From: Bacteroidia bacterium
Lineage (GTDB): Bacteria; Bacteroidota; Bacteroidia; Flavobacteriales; Flavobacteriaceae
DNA length: 64,000 nt
Reading direction: 5' to 3'
NCBI GenBank assembly: GCA_030430385.1
Contig: JAUIFO010000005.1
Location: forward strand, 1-64,000
Shown here: one piece after another, positions 43,701 to 51,550 of the stretch
Layout of the letters: each line of letters begins with the position of its first letter
How positions within the stretch are numbered: position 1 is the stretch's first letter
Notes under the pieces: model-generated
What the model saw: the letters and a program-made list of their open reading frames with translations, nothing else
What the model was told of the DNA's origin: nothing
The model's database searches: none
Translations under genes and position numbers: made by a program

Positions 43701-44353
43701 TTTATTCCAAAAATATCTGAAAGTCCTGCGATGGTTTCATTATCGACATCAGACATTAATGATCCCGAAATGATATAGGCCACAATAATTACTAATCCGC
43801 CAACAAATGAGATTACAGTGCTTTTCCATTTGTTTGCCATTGCAAAAATTACGGTTCCTGCTAAAAACATATTTGGAAGAATGAACAATACGTAATTATT
43901 AACGAAAGTCTTTATTTGAAAAGGTCCAAATCGTTCAGGATCTATCCATTCAAATATTGAATTCATCCAAGTTCCTAATAGCATTCCAATGAAAACACCA
44001 ACTAAAGGCAAAGTTGCTATGAAAAGTGCTCCAAAAAAGCGACCAAAATAATATCCAGGTTTGCTTAAAGGAGTGGTAAAAAGAATCTCATTAAATTCAT
44101 TGTTATGGTCTCGTAACGCAGCATTATTAAAAAATGCAACAGCCATTAATAAGCTAAAAATACTGAAGATAGAAATGTGTAGTGTAAGCGTATATGGTGA
44201 ATTTCTATACACATTACCAATGGCTCCGCCAACTTGGACGTTGTCACTTACTGTGGCGAAAAACTCCATTAACCCTAAGATAAACATAAAGATGTACACC
44301 ATGGGTTGTTTCAGAGTATACTTTAATTCGGTAAGAAAAAATGTTTTAAACAT
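40772..44353 (-). CDS. ABC transporter permease fused to an M1-family metallopeptidase
   Basis: 1193 residues. Two ABC-2-type permease halves with about six helices each (about 15-265 and 310-570) are joined to a large C-terminal extracytoplasmic M1 aminopeptidase domain (about 600-1190). The zinc motif HEMAHQYW is near 933-940 and the third ligand Glu lies in LLSESFSEYSS near 953-963. The exopeptidase GxMEN block is not obvious (MPYAESFGF is in its place), so peptidase specificity may be unusual. The ATPase is encoded 20 bases upstream. Substrate unknown. Confidence 0.88.
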   Translation of the reverse strand: MFKTFFLTELKYTLKQPMVYIFMFILGLMEFFATVSDNVQVGGAIGNVYRNSPYTLTLHISIFSIFSLLMAVAFFNNAALRDHNNEFNEILFTTPLSKPGYYFGRFFGALFIATLPLVGVFIGMLLGTWMNSIFEWIDPERFGPFQIKTFVNNYVLFILPNMFLAGTVIFAMANKWKSTVISFVGGLVIIVAYIISGSLMSDVDNETIAGLSDIFGINTYALETKYYTPVEKNTISPGFSGLLFWNRLLWTGVGILILLLSYFSFSFKQKNKKVKKENVSNQKSTTTFLLPKLTPSFNTNTNWIQFKSFFYTNFLSIIKSVTFKILFLFCIIILVADLSGGFEYFGLQSYPVTYKLIDSIKDNTDIFIIIIVVFFSGELIWRDRDYKINEVIDATAHTSFISMAAKALSLVSIATILNLFFILIGILYQLLNGFTRIELDVYLLDFLYDNLPLFIAFGGITILVQVLSSNKYIGYFVAILILLVWEIVLSIMDVGSNMLDIGGGPSVFYSDMNRFGPGVKGAFWFNLYWILFAVLGLLIAGALWNRGTKDSLYNRIKTARKEVPKSYRSVIVIATAIWLGIAGFVYYNTQVLNPYYTGDTLEELAANYEKTYGKYRDVVTPKITDAKYYIDIFPNKRDIHVKADLELTNASESNIDSLHFYMSEDWDTKLIIPNSKEVFNDSTYDFKIFKLSPPLQPGEKMILTVDNKFITKGFENNRGTTMIVKNGTFFNNGAILPTMGYNSDYELSDKNIRKKHGLPEKERMPELTPGVTDLHMGNYIFNGQSDFINVETIVSTSADQTAIAPGSLIKKWEENERNYFHYKTDTPSLNFYSFMSAKYEIATRNWNGIDIEIYYDKKHNVNIEMMLDAVERSLKYFTENFGPYYHKQARIIEFPRYRNFAQAFPGTMPYAESFGFIIDLEDETENNVIDAVIAHEMAHQYWAHQLIGAYMQGSTLLSESFSEYSSLMTMKNLNNDPMKMREFLKYNHDRYLRGRSGERLKELPLYKVENQGYIHYGKGSVILYALQDYVGEQNVNTAMKNLLEEYRYKGTPYPSSYDFIRHLEPEVPDSLRYLITDWFKEITLYDNRLKEANYKALANGKYEVTMEIESSKIKADSLGNETRVAINDWIDIGFFMDSDEEVLYNEQRVKFDRAKSSITVQLDSLPYKAAIDPRHLLIDRVYSDNIKALSLED

Positions 44354-44373
44354 GACTAAAAAGTTGAAAAGAA

Positions 44374-45258
44374 TTAAACAAGTACATTAGAAGTATTGAT
44401 TTTCGAAAAGAAGACATCCTCTAAATTTGGTGTCACTTGTTCAAAGCCATTCTGTGGATGGTCATCACTAAAAACATGAATTAGAGGTTGCCCTCCAACC
44501 ATTTTATTTGAGATTATTTTATAATCTTTTGCGTATTGTTGTAAAGTGTCTCTTGATACAATTTTTTGATAAACTTTACTGTTTAATTCTTCAATGGCGT
44601 TTTGTGGAGAACCTTGATATACAATTTCACCAAGATTCATAATGGCCATATTAGTACATAATTCCCTAACATCGTCAACGATATGTGTCGATAAGATGAC
44701 AATAACGTCTTTTCCAACATCTGCTAATAAGTTGTAAAAGCGGTTTCTTTCGCCAGGATCTAAGCCAGCTGTAGGCTCATCAACTATTATGAGTTTAGGG
44801 TTGCCAATAAGTGCCTGAGCGATCCCAACACGTTGTTTCATTCCGCCAGAAAATCCTTTTACAGATTTATTTCGTTTTTCATATAGATTTACCTTGTCTA
44901 ACAGATAATCAACTAGTAATTTACGCTCCTTTTTGTTGGTAATGCCTTTTAATACAGCAATATGCGTTAGTAATTGTTGCGCTGTAATTCTAGGATACAC
45001 TCCAAATTCTTGTGGAAGATAACCTAACACTTTTCTTGTTTCTGCAGGTTGATTCAAAATGTCAATTTCATCTAAAAAAGCGCTTCCAGAATCTGCTTCT
45101 TGAAGTGTAGCTAAAGTCCTCATTAATGAGGATTTTCCAGCGCCATTTGGTCCTAAAAGACCAAACATTCCGTTTTCTAACTCTAGAGTGACATTGTCTA
45201 AGGCTTTAACGCCATTAGGATAAGTTTTTGATAAATTACTGATTTTTAAAGTGCTCAT
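44374..45258 (-). CDS. ABC transporter ATP-binding protein
   Basis: 294 residues. Walker A GPNGAGKS (36-43), Q-loop LPQEFG, signature FSGGMKQR (136-143), Walker B LIIVDEP (156-162) and the H-loop His in LSTHIVDD are complete. It is the first gene of a two-gene operon with the permease-M1 fusion and powers it. It has no membrane segment of its own. Confidence 0.94.
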   Translation of the reverse strand: MSTLKISNLSKTYPNGVKALDNVTLELENGMFGLLGPNGAGKSSLMRTLATLQEADSGSAFLDEIDILNQPAETRKVLGYLPQEFGVYPRITAQQLLTHIAVLKGITNKKERKLLVDYLLDKVNLYEKRNKSVKGFSGGMKQRVGIAQALIGNPKLIIVDEPTAGLDPGERNRFYNLLADVGKDVIVILSTHIVDDVRELCTNMAIMNLGEIVYQGSPQNAIEELNSKVYQKIVSRDTLQQYAKDYKIISNKMVGGQPLIHVFSDDHPQNGFEQVTPNLEDVFFSKINTSNVLV

Positions 45259-45395
45259 AGAAACTGCGTATTTTGATTGATTAATGTAAATAAGACGAAA
45301 AGCAGCTTAAAGCGTTACAATAAAAATGGAGTTGCTTTAAATATACCACTTATTTACAAGACGAGTTTCTTATTAAAATGGTTGTCTGAAGGATT

Positions 45396-45911
45396 TTAGA
45401 AACGGAAACGTAGGAAAAAATGATACATATAAATATCATTTATAGTATTGAAACTAATTTGTGACTGAATACCAACACAAAAGCTATCTGATAGATTAAA
45501 TAGAAGTTGGCCTCTAAGCGGAATATTTAAACTTCCTCCACTACTAGCATTTTTAAGCTTTGTCTGCTCTGTAAATCCAACACCTGAAAAAAGTCTAAAA
45601 TAAACAGTGTCAAGAATCTCAAATTGTCGTCCATATAAAAAGTTAGTTTCTATAAATAAGTGAACGGCATTTTTTAAAATATCATCTTTATTAAGTATGC
45701 CATAACCAACATTTATATTAGGAGTTAATAAGTGATTGCCCAAAGAAAATTCAAGATCAATTGATGCTGAAAACCCTATTCCATCATTAATTTTTTCAAG
45801 TTGGTATATGCCTCCACTAGAAGAAAAGGAATTAAATTCAAGAGCATTATTTTCTTGACAAAACGAAGGCATAAATGCTAGAAAGTAAATAAGAATTAAA
45901 AAAAACCTCAC
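45396..45911 (-). CDS. Hypothetical small outer-membrane barrel protein
   Basis: 171 residues: a signal peptide (1-18, ending PSFCQ), then alternating amphipathic strands (e.g. FSASIDLEFSLGN, PNINVGYGIL, YRLFSGVGF) and a terminal HFFLRFRF, the aromatic ending typical of outer-membrane barrels. No family was recognised. It starts 2 bases after the stop of the 2TM-DHFR gene, so it is in the same transcript. Confidence 0.65.
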   Translation of the reverse strand: MRFFLILIYFLAFMPSFCQENNALEFNSFSSSGGIYQLEKINDGIGFSASIDLEFSLGNHLLTPNINVGYGILNKDDILKNAVHLFIETNFLYGRQFEILDTVYFRLFSGVGFTEQTKLKNASSGGSLNIPLRGQLLFNLSDSFCVGIQSQISFNTINDIYMYHFFLRFRF

Positions 45912-45913
45912 TT

Positions 45914-46843
45914 TTATCTCTTCAAATAAGTAATAAACGAAAACGCATGTGCATGTTTATCGTCTGCATCATGAGTGGTTCGACTTATTTCTTTCCAAAT
46001 TGAGTCATCAATATTTGGGAAAAACGTGTCAGCACTTTCAAAGGTAGCATGAACTCTTGTGAGTTCAATTTTATCAGCTAGATGAATAGATTGCTTGTAA
46101 ATTTCACCACCTCCGATAATAAATGGTTGTGTGTCATTTCTTGAAATAGTGATTGCCTCTTCAAGACTGTTAACTATGATCACACCTTCAGGAGCTTGAT
46201 AATTAGCTTGTCGCGTAATCACAATGTGCGTACGATTTGGCAAGGGTTTAGGGAAGCTCTCAAATGTTTTCCTACCCATAATAATATGATGTCCGCTGGT
46301 AAGTTTTTTAAAACGTTTCAAATCGTTGCTCAAATGCCAAATTAGGTCGTTGTCTTTACCAATAGCATTATTTTCACCAGCAGCGACTATGATGGTAAGT
46401 TCAGAAGTTTTTTTTTCTGAAGGTGTTCTAACGTTTAAAGTTTCAGAGTAGGCTTGGGATTTAGCAATGTTATGTTCTTCTTTTAAATACTCTTGTTTAA
46501 GTGCTTCGATACGTTGTTGTTGTTTTGCAACTAAAGCTTCTCGCTGTTCGTCTTCCCAAGCTTTGCCCATAAATTTATGGGTTACAAACACTGAAATAAA
46601 ATGATAAATAAATAGAAATAGCCAAAACCCGATAGCAAATACAAACCATTCCAGTCCAGCAATTTTAAAAGTGTCGCCAATTCCTAATAGCGTATTCGCA
46701 AGAATTAAAAAAACAGCTCCAATTAAGAAGATCACAAAATGAATGTATAAACGCTTTTTTTGTTTGATGCGTTTTTCAGCATTCTTAATAAGTGCTAATT
46801 GCTCTTGATCAATGGTTGGTTTATTTTTCTTTTTTCCAAACAT
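45914..46843 (-). CDS. folA: Membrane-anchored dihydrofolate reductase (2TM domain fused to DHFR)
   Basis: 309 residues, about twice the normal DHFR. Residues 1-120 are a '2TM' domain: a basic helix, two membrane helices (33-53 and 65-87) and a charged coil. A linker (120-146) leads to a complete DHFR (148-309), with the conserved WHLSNDLKRFK acid Asp174, MGRKTFES (189-196) and GGGEIYKQ (244-251). It would reduce dihydrofolate, regenerated by ThyA, at the inner membrane. thyA lies upstream in the same direction. No stop or frameshift separates the halves. Confidence 0.92.
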   Translation of the reverse strand: MFGKKKNKPTIDQEQLALIKNAEKRIKQKKRLYIHFVIFLIGAVFLILANTLLGIGDTFKIAGLEWFVFAIGFWLFLFIYHFISVFVTHKFMGKAWEDEQREALVAKQQQRIEALKQEYLKEEHNIAKSQAYSETLNVRTPSEKKTSELTIIVAAGENNAIGKDNDLIWHLSNDLKRFKKLTSGHHIIMGRKTFESFPKPLPNRTHIVITRQANYQAPEGVIIVNSLEEAITISRNDTQPFIIGGGEIYKQSIHLADKIELTRVHATFESADTFFPNIDDSIWKEISRTTHDADDKHAHAFSFITYLKR

Positions 46844-46907
46844 ACTTTAAAATTAATGCTAGTTTAAATTTAGGCAATTTAACCTAATTGCAGTATTCAA
46901 TAAGGGT

Positions 46908-47750
46908 TTAATTAAAATAAAGGGTCATCAACATGCTAAAAGGTGTATCGACAGCAACACCATCACTAAGACCTGGAGCTTTAAATTTAGGTAAGCGCTT
47001 AACAACTTTTATAGCTTCAATAGCAATGGCTTTATGATTGGCTTTGGCATTTACATGGTCTATTTTACCATCTTTGGTAATTGTAAATTCGACAAGAAAT
47101 TGTGTTGAAGTATCAGTAGGCAAAGCTCTGCTTGCCTTTTCAATATCGAAGCTCATCTTTATGAAATTACTGATTTTTTCTTTAGAACACGCTTCAAGTT
47201 CTTCATTGCTTAAAGCTGTATCACATCCTCTGTAAACAGGATATCTTGTATTGCTCTCATCTTTGTTCGCAGTCATATTGATTAGCAACGGCAGCGAAAA
47301 AGGCACAATAACAGGTTTACCTCTTTGATAGCCTGGTTTCATCTGCGGAATTAATTTTGCAACACGAGTGGCTTCTGCCTCAATATATTCATCGGGTCCT
47401 TTAGATTGTATGTCTGTAACCAAACCTTCTTTGTCGACCTTAAACGTAACGAAAATGCGTTTTCTTCCAGGCTCTAAATACGATTCTTCATGCAATACAG
47501 TGTTAAAATTATCTTTGTACAACAGAGCAATCTTTTGAGACATACATTTTTTTGTCTCTCTCATCGATTCCTTTTCAGCGCAGCCTGGGTAAACAGGAAC
47601 ATTTTCAATAATGCTGATAATCTCTGCTAAGGGAACTTCATCTGTATTTGTTTTTGCCAAGGAGTCCATTTTCTCTTGATTGAGTATCGCTTCTTGACTA
47701 TGTCCTAAACTAAGAAGTAAAAGAAAAAGAATAAAAGTTAATAGCTTCAT
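46908..47750 (-). CDS. Exported protein with two TonB C-terminal-like domains
   Basis: 280 residues. A signal peptide (1-18, ending SLGHSQ) precedes two related domains, about 52-162 (VYPGCAEK...KKCMSQKI to VIVPFSLPLLIN) and about 168-280 (VYRGCDTA...EACSKEKI to DTPFSMLMTLYF). Each has the GC...C cysteine pair and G.V.FTI.K.G core seen also at the end of the 16096 gene. There is no TonB membrane anchor. Probably a periplasmic binding or adaptor protein; function unknown. It starts 9 bases after thyA. Confidence 0.78.
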   Translation of the reverse strand: MKLLTFILFLLLLSLGHSQEAILNQEKMDSLAKTNTDEVPLAEIISIIENVPVYPGCAEKESMRETKKCMSQKIALLYKDNFNTVLHEESYLEPGRKRIFVTFKVDKEGLVTDIQSKGPDEYIEAEATRVAKLIPQMKPGYQRGKPVIVPFSLPLLINMTANKDESNTRYPVYRGCDTALSNEELEACSKEKISNFIKMSFDIEKASRALPTDTSTQFLVEFTITKDGKIDHVNAKANHKAIAIEAIKVVKRLPKFKAPGLSDGVAVDTPFSMLMTLYFN

Positions 47751-47759
47751 GTACTAAAA

Positions 47760-48584
47760 TTAGACAGCAACCACGCCTTTTATATGTGGATGCGGATTAT
47801 AATCTACCAATGTAAAATCCTCAAAAGTAAAGTCAAAAATATCATTTACCTTAGGATTAAGAATCATTTTAGGAAGCGGTCTTGGTTCACGAGAGAGTTG
47901 TAATTCCAATTGGTCATAGTGATTACTATAAATATGTGCATCTCCAAAGGTGTGAATGAATTCACCAGCTTCATAGCCACATACTTGCGCCATCATCATT
48001 GTTAAAAGCGCATAAGAAGCAATATTAAAAGGAACTCCTAAAAAGATATCAGCACTTCTTTGATAAAGCTGACAAGACAACTTTCCGTTAGCAACATAAA
48101 ACTGAAAGAATGCATGGCAAGGCGGTAATGCTGCTTTGCCGTTAGCGACATTGTCACTAAACGATTGTGAAGTATCTGGCAATACTGAAGGATTCCAGGC
48201 AGATACTAACATACGACGACTATTTGGGTTTGTCTTTAAAGCATGAATAACGTCTTTAATTTGGTCTATCTCATCATTGTTCCAGTTGCGCCATTGGTGT
48301 CCATACACAGGACCTAAATCGCCATTATCATCAGCCCATTCATTCCAAATTCTAACACCATTTTCAGTTAAGTAATTGATATTGGTATCGCCTTTTAAAA
48401 ACCAAAGGAGTTCGTATACAATGGATTTAAGATGAAGTTTTTTTGTAGTGACCATAGGAAATCCTTCACTTAAATCAAATCGCATTTGATAACCAAACAC
48501 ACTTTTGGTTCCTGTTCCAGTGCGATCTCCTTTTTCATTTCCATGTTCTAAAACATGCTTAACTAAGTCGTGGTATTGTTTCAT
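47760..48584 (-). CDS. thyA: Thymidylate synthase
   Basis: 274 residues; makes dTMP from dUMP with methylene-tetrahydrofolate. The catalytic Cys156 is in [12 protein letters not shown], the folate/dUMP residues are in [17 protein letters not shown], and the family start [14 protein letters not shown] and end HIKGVVAV are present. A short insertion ([12 protein letters not shown], near 139-150) precedes the active site. The product dihydrofolate is recycled by the DHFR gene downstream. Confidence 0.97.
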   Translation of the reverse strand: MKQYHDLVKHVLEHGNEKGDRTGTGTKSVFGYQMRFDLSEGFPMVTTKKLHLKSIVYELLWFLKGDTNINYLTENGVRIWNEWADDNGDLGPVYGHQWRNWNNDEIDQIKDVIHALKTNPNSRRMLVSAWNPSVLPDTSQSFSDNVANGKAALPPCHAFFQFYVANGKLSCQLYQRSADIFLGVPFNIASYALLTMMMAQVCGYEAGEFIHTFGDAHIYSNHYDQLELQLSREPRPLPKMILNPKVNDIFDFTFEDFTLVDYNPHPHIKGVVAV

Positions 48585-48707
48585 TTCATTATCATTTTCT
48601 TCGGAAAATAAAAGTAAAAAAAAGCAGCAAATAGAAAAGCTAGTCAGCCTTAATTCTATTAAAAGTTATTAACTAAAAGCCTAAGGTAAATGTTGAAAGA
48701 TGAAAGG

Positions 48708-49067
48708 TTAAAGAGTTTTTCTATTATAGTTAATTAATGCAGAAATGCGACGTTGCAGTATCTGAATTTTATTAATAATTAGTTTTGATTTTTTTTCATT
48801 AACATAGTCTAAATCTGAACAAAGAATAATATGTGTTTCTAATTCGTATGTCGATCCTAAACTAATTTGAAGAAATCTAATAAAATCTTTTGTTGAATCT
48901 TTGGCAGAACCTTCAGCAATATTTGCTGGTATAGAAATAACACATCTGTTTATTTGAGAAATTAATCCGAATTTTTCATTTTGAGGTAGTTTTGAAGTGA
49001 GTAAATATATTTCTTTTACTAGATGTCTAGCATCTACCCAAACATCTAATTTCCTGAAATTCCTCAT
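48708..49067 (-). CDS. Four-helix bundle protein (23S rRNA intervening-sequence family)
   Basis: 119 residues, entirely helical, with the family motifs FRKLDVWVDARHLVKEIY (3-20), NEKFGLISQINRCVISIPANIAEGSA (about 30-55) and LGSTYELETHIIL (about 70-82). These proteins were first seen in 23S rRNA insertions but are also common as free-standing genes, as here. The role is unknown. It lies 28 bases after the nucleoside transporter and before thyA. Confidence 0.9.
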   Translation of the reverse strand: MRNFRKLDVWVDARHLVKEIYLLTSKLPQNEKFGLISQINRCVISIPANIAEGSAKDSTKDFIRFLQISLGSTYELETHIILCSDLDYVNEKKSKLIINKIQILQRRISALINYNRKTL

Positions 49068-49095
49068 TCTACTTTTACCTTTCTACTTTTCAACA

Positions 49096-50808
49096 CTAGC
49101 CAATGATCATTCCTGCAATAGTAGCAGAAATTAACGAAGCAATTGTACCTCCAATAAGGGCTTTCATTCCAAATTTTGAAAGTTGTTTGCGCTGTCCTGG
49201 CGCTAATGACCCAATACCTCCAATTTGAATACCAATAGAAGCAAAGTTTGCAAAACCACAAAGCATATATGTTGCCATTATGATGGATTTTTCAAACTTA
49301 AGATGCGTGGCATTAGCAACGTTTTTCAAGTCGGCTAATTGGATGTATCCAACAAATTCACTAGCTGCTAATTTAATACCTAGTAATTGTCCCATCAGCG
49401 CCATGTCATCTGAAGCAACACCAATAAGCCACATCAAAGGCGCAAAGGCATAACCTAAAATAAGTTCGAGTGATAAAGCTTCGTAAGGTGTATTGGCAAC
49501 AACCCAATCATTTAGACTTGTAACATCACCAACCCAACCGAGAATGCCATTAAACATTGCGATAAAAGCCACAAATACTAAGAGCATTGCACCAACATTA
49601 ACAGCTAATTTTAAACCTTCAGTAGTACCATTAGCAATGGCATCTAAAAGATTTGAACCAATTTTTTCTTGCGAAACTTTAACGTCTGTATTCACAGTTT
49701 CCGTTTGTGGATATAAAATTTTAGAGATAACAATTGCGCCTGGTGCAGCCATTACAGAAGCTGCCAATAAGTGTTTCGCGTAAAATAGTCGAAGCGCTTC
49801 GTCTTCACCACCTAAAAACCCTATGTAAGCTGCCAGAACAGCACCAGCTACAGTAGCCATTCCGCCAATCATAACCAGTAGGATTTCAGATTTATTCATT
49901 TTCTCTAAATACGCTTTAATCATCAAAGGGGCTTCCGTTTGACCTAAAAAAATGTTTCCAGCGACACTCAAGCTTTCAGCACCAGAAATACCCAATAATT
50001 TGGTCAATAACCAACCCATAGCTTTTACAACTTTCTGAATAATGCCTAAATAAAATAGAACAGAGGTTAAAGCAGAAAAGAAAAGGATTGTAGGTAACAC
50101 TTGAAAGGCGAATATAAATCCAAAGGTATCCATGTCTACTACAAGTCCTTCAAACAGAAATTTACTACCAGCTCTGGTGAAATCTAAAACACTAACAAAT
50201 AAGCCTCCAACCCATTCAAAAGCAGTTTTAATAAAGCCTACTTTTAAAACTCCAACAGCTATTAGTAATTGAAATGATAAACCAATTCCAACAGTTTTCC
50301 AATTGATAGCCTTTCTATTACTACTAAATAAAAATGCAATAAAAATTAAAGAGATCATCCCTAAAATACCTCGCCATAAGCTTTGCATTGAAAACCCTTG
50401 ACTTGGGATAATTGTAGTAGTAGAATTAGTAACAGCAGTTGTTGGTTTAGTGTCTGAAGGTATTCTAAATTTATACGATACGTTTTTTTCAGTAAATACA
50501 AAAGTTGAATCTGTAAGCTCTTTAATTTTGTATGTTCTAATGGTATCGTTAGGTTGCGAATAGTAAAACACCAAAACATTATTTTGATGCAAGTAATCTC
50601 CTGAAGCGTTTACATTGTCTTTTGCAGAGAGTGTATATTGAAACTCACCTTTACTAAGGTTTAAGACATCAGTTTCAGAGATGTCAAAAAGAGCCGAACC
50701 ATTGAGATCTTCTATTGCATCAAATTGCCATTTTTTTTCGATGTTTTGCGCTGTACTTGTTGTGATTCCAAAAAAAATAGCTGCAATAGCTAGTAAAAAA
50801 TGTCTCAT
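49096..50808 (-). CDS. CNT-family nucleoside transporter with N-terminal lipocalin-like domain
   Basis: 570 residues. A signal peptide (1-20) and a beta-rich lipocalin-like domain (about 22-116; WQFDAIEDLNG and FVFTEKNVSYKFRI) precede a full concentrative nucleoside transporter (about 140-570). Its substrate hairpin GQTEAPLMIKAYL (near 287-299) and GEFVGY-type/FANFASIGIQIGGIGSLAP segment are intact. It imports nucleosides with sodium or protons. The location upstream of thyA suggests a role in thymidine or pyrimidine supply. The N-terminal domain is periplasmic by inference. Confidence 0.9.
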   Translation of the reverse strand: MRHFLLAIAAIFFGITTSTAQNIEKKWQFDAIEDLNGSALFDISETDVLNLSKGEFQYTLSAKDNVNASGDYLHQNNVLVFYYSQPNDTIRTYKIKELTDSTFVFTEKNVSYKFRIPSDTKPTTAVTNSTTTIIPSQGFSMQSLWRGILGMISLIFIAFLFSSNRKAINWKTVGIGLSFQLLIAVGVLKVGFIKTAFEWVGGLFVSVLDFTRAGSKFLFEGLVVDMDTFGFIFAFQVLPTILFFSALTSVLFYLGIIQKVVKAMGWLLTKLLGISGAESLSVAGNIFLGQTEAPLMIKAYLEKMNKSEILLVMIGGMATVAGAVLAAYIGFLGGEDEALRLFYAKHLLAASVMAAPGAIVISKILYPQTETVNTDVKVSQEKIGSNLLDAIANGTTEGLKLAVNVGAMLLVFVAFIAMFNGILGWVGDVTSLNDWVVANTPYEALSLELILGYAFAPLMWLIGVASDDMALMGQLLGIKLAASEFVGYIQLADLKNVANATHLKFEKSIIMATYMLCGFANFASIGIQIGGIGSLAPGQRKQLSKFGMKALIGGTIASLISATIAGMIIG

Positions 50809-50820
50809 GTTTGGCGTTAT

Positions 50821-51435
50821 TTAGCGTTTGGAAATTTCGTCTCTTATTTTGGCTGCTTTTTCGTAATCTTCATTATTTACAGCATCTTCGAGAAGCGTAT
50901 GGAGCTCTTTTAGACTTTTATTTGAGTAATTTTCTTGCACGTTAGCTTCGATTTCTTCAGCTACAAAATCATCAACTAAAATACTGTCTTGTTGTTCGTC
51001 TTCCTCGCTTTTCTTCGGATTGACTTTCAGATAAATACCAGCCTTATCAAGAATATTTTTATAAGTAAAAATTGGTGCTTGGAATCGCAGTGCTAAAGCG
51101 ATAGCATCACTAGTTCTGGCGTCAATGATTTCTTCAATTTTATCGCGTTCACAAATCAGACTTGAGTAAAATACACCATCAACAAGTTTGTGAATGATGA
51201 CTTGCTTGACGACGATGTCAAATCGGTCAGCAAAATTTTTGAACAGATCATGAGTAAGTGGTCTAGGTGGTCTGATTTCCTTTTCTAAAGCAATTGCAAT
51301 AGATTGTGCCTCGAAGGCTCCAATAACAATTGGAAGTTTGCGATCACCATCGACTTCATTCAGAATTAAAGCATAAGCGCCATTTTGAGTTTGGCTGTAC
51401 GATATTCCTTTGATATTAAGTTTTACTAGGCTCAT
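50821..51435 (-). CDS. Bifunctional nuclease-family (DUF151) protein with UVR motif
   Basis: 204 residues. The DUF151/BFN domain (about 1-150) shows LPIVIGAFEAQSIAIALE and ARTSDAIALALR. A short acidic linker leads to a UVR-type helical hairpin (about 168-204; LKELHTLLEDAVNNEDYEKAAKIRDEI), as found in UvrB/UvrC interaction motifs. The family is linked to DNase/RNase activity in plants and is of uncertain function in bacteria. It is followed by the nucleoside transporter after 12 bases. Confidence 0.88.
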   Translation of the reverse strand: MSLVKLNIKGISYSQTQNGAYALILNEVDGDRKLPIVIGAFEAQSIAIALEKEIRPPRPLTHDLFKNFADRFDIVVKQVIIHKLVDGVFYSSLICERDKIEEIIDARTSDAIALALRFQAPIFTYKNILDKAGIYLKVNPKKSEEDEQQDSILVDDFVAEEIEANVQENYSNKSLKELHTLLEDAVNNEDYEKAAKIRDEISKR

Positions 51436-51442
51436 GGGTTGT

Positions 51443-51525
51443 AAAAAGTAAAGAGCTGTTTAAAAGAGGACTTTACCGACTGCAAAATGCAGATTTAAGT
51501 ATAAAGAACCAAATCTAAACAGCCC
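51443..51525 (-). terminator. Long-range stem between etfA and the DUF151 gene
   Basis: On the minus strand GGGCTGTTTA pairs with TAAACAGCTC (one G-U), followed by TTTACTTTTT. The 53-base loop contains a further CTGCA/TGCAG hairpin (51480-51492). It may end the etfBA transcript or be a structured leader of the DUF151 gene. Confidence 0.5.
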
Positions 51526-51550
51526 TTTTGTTAAGACAATTTAATAAAAA

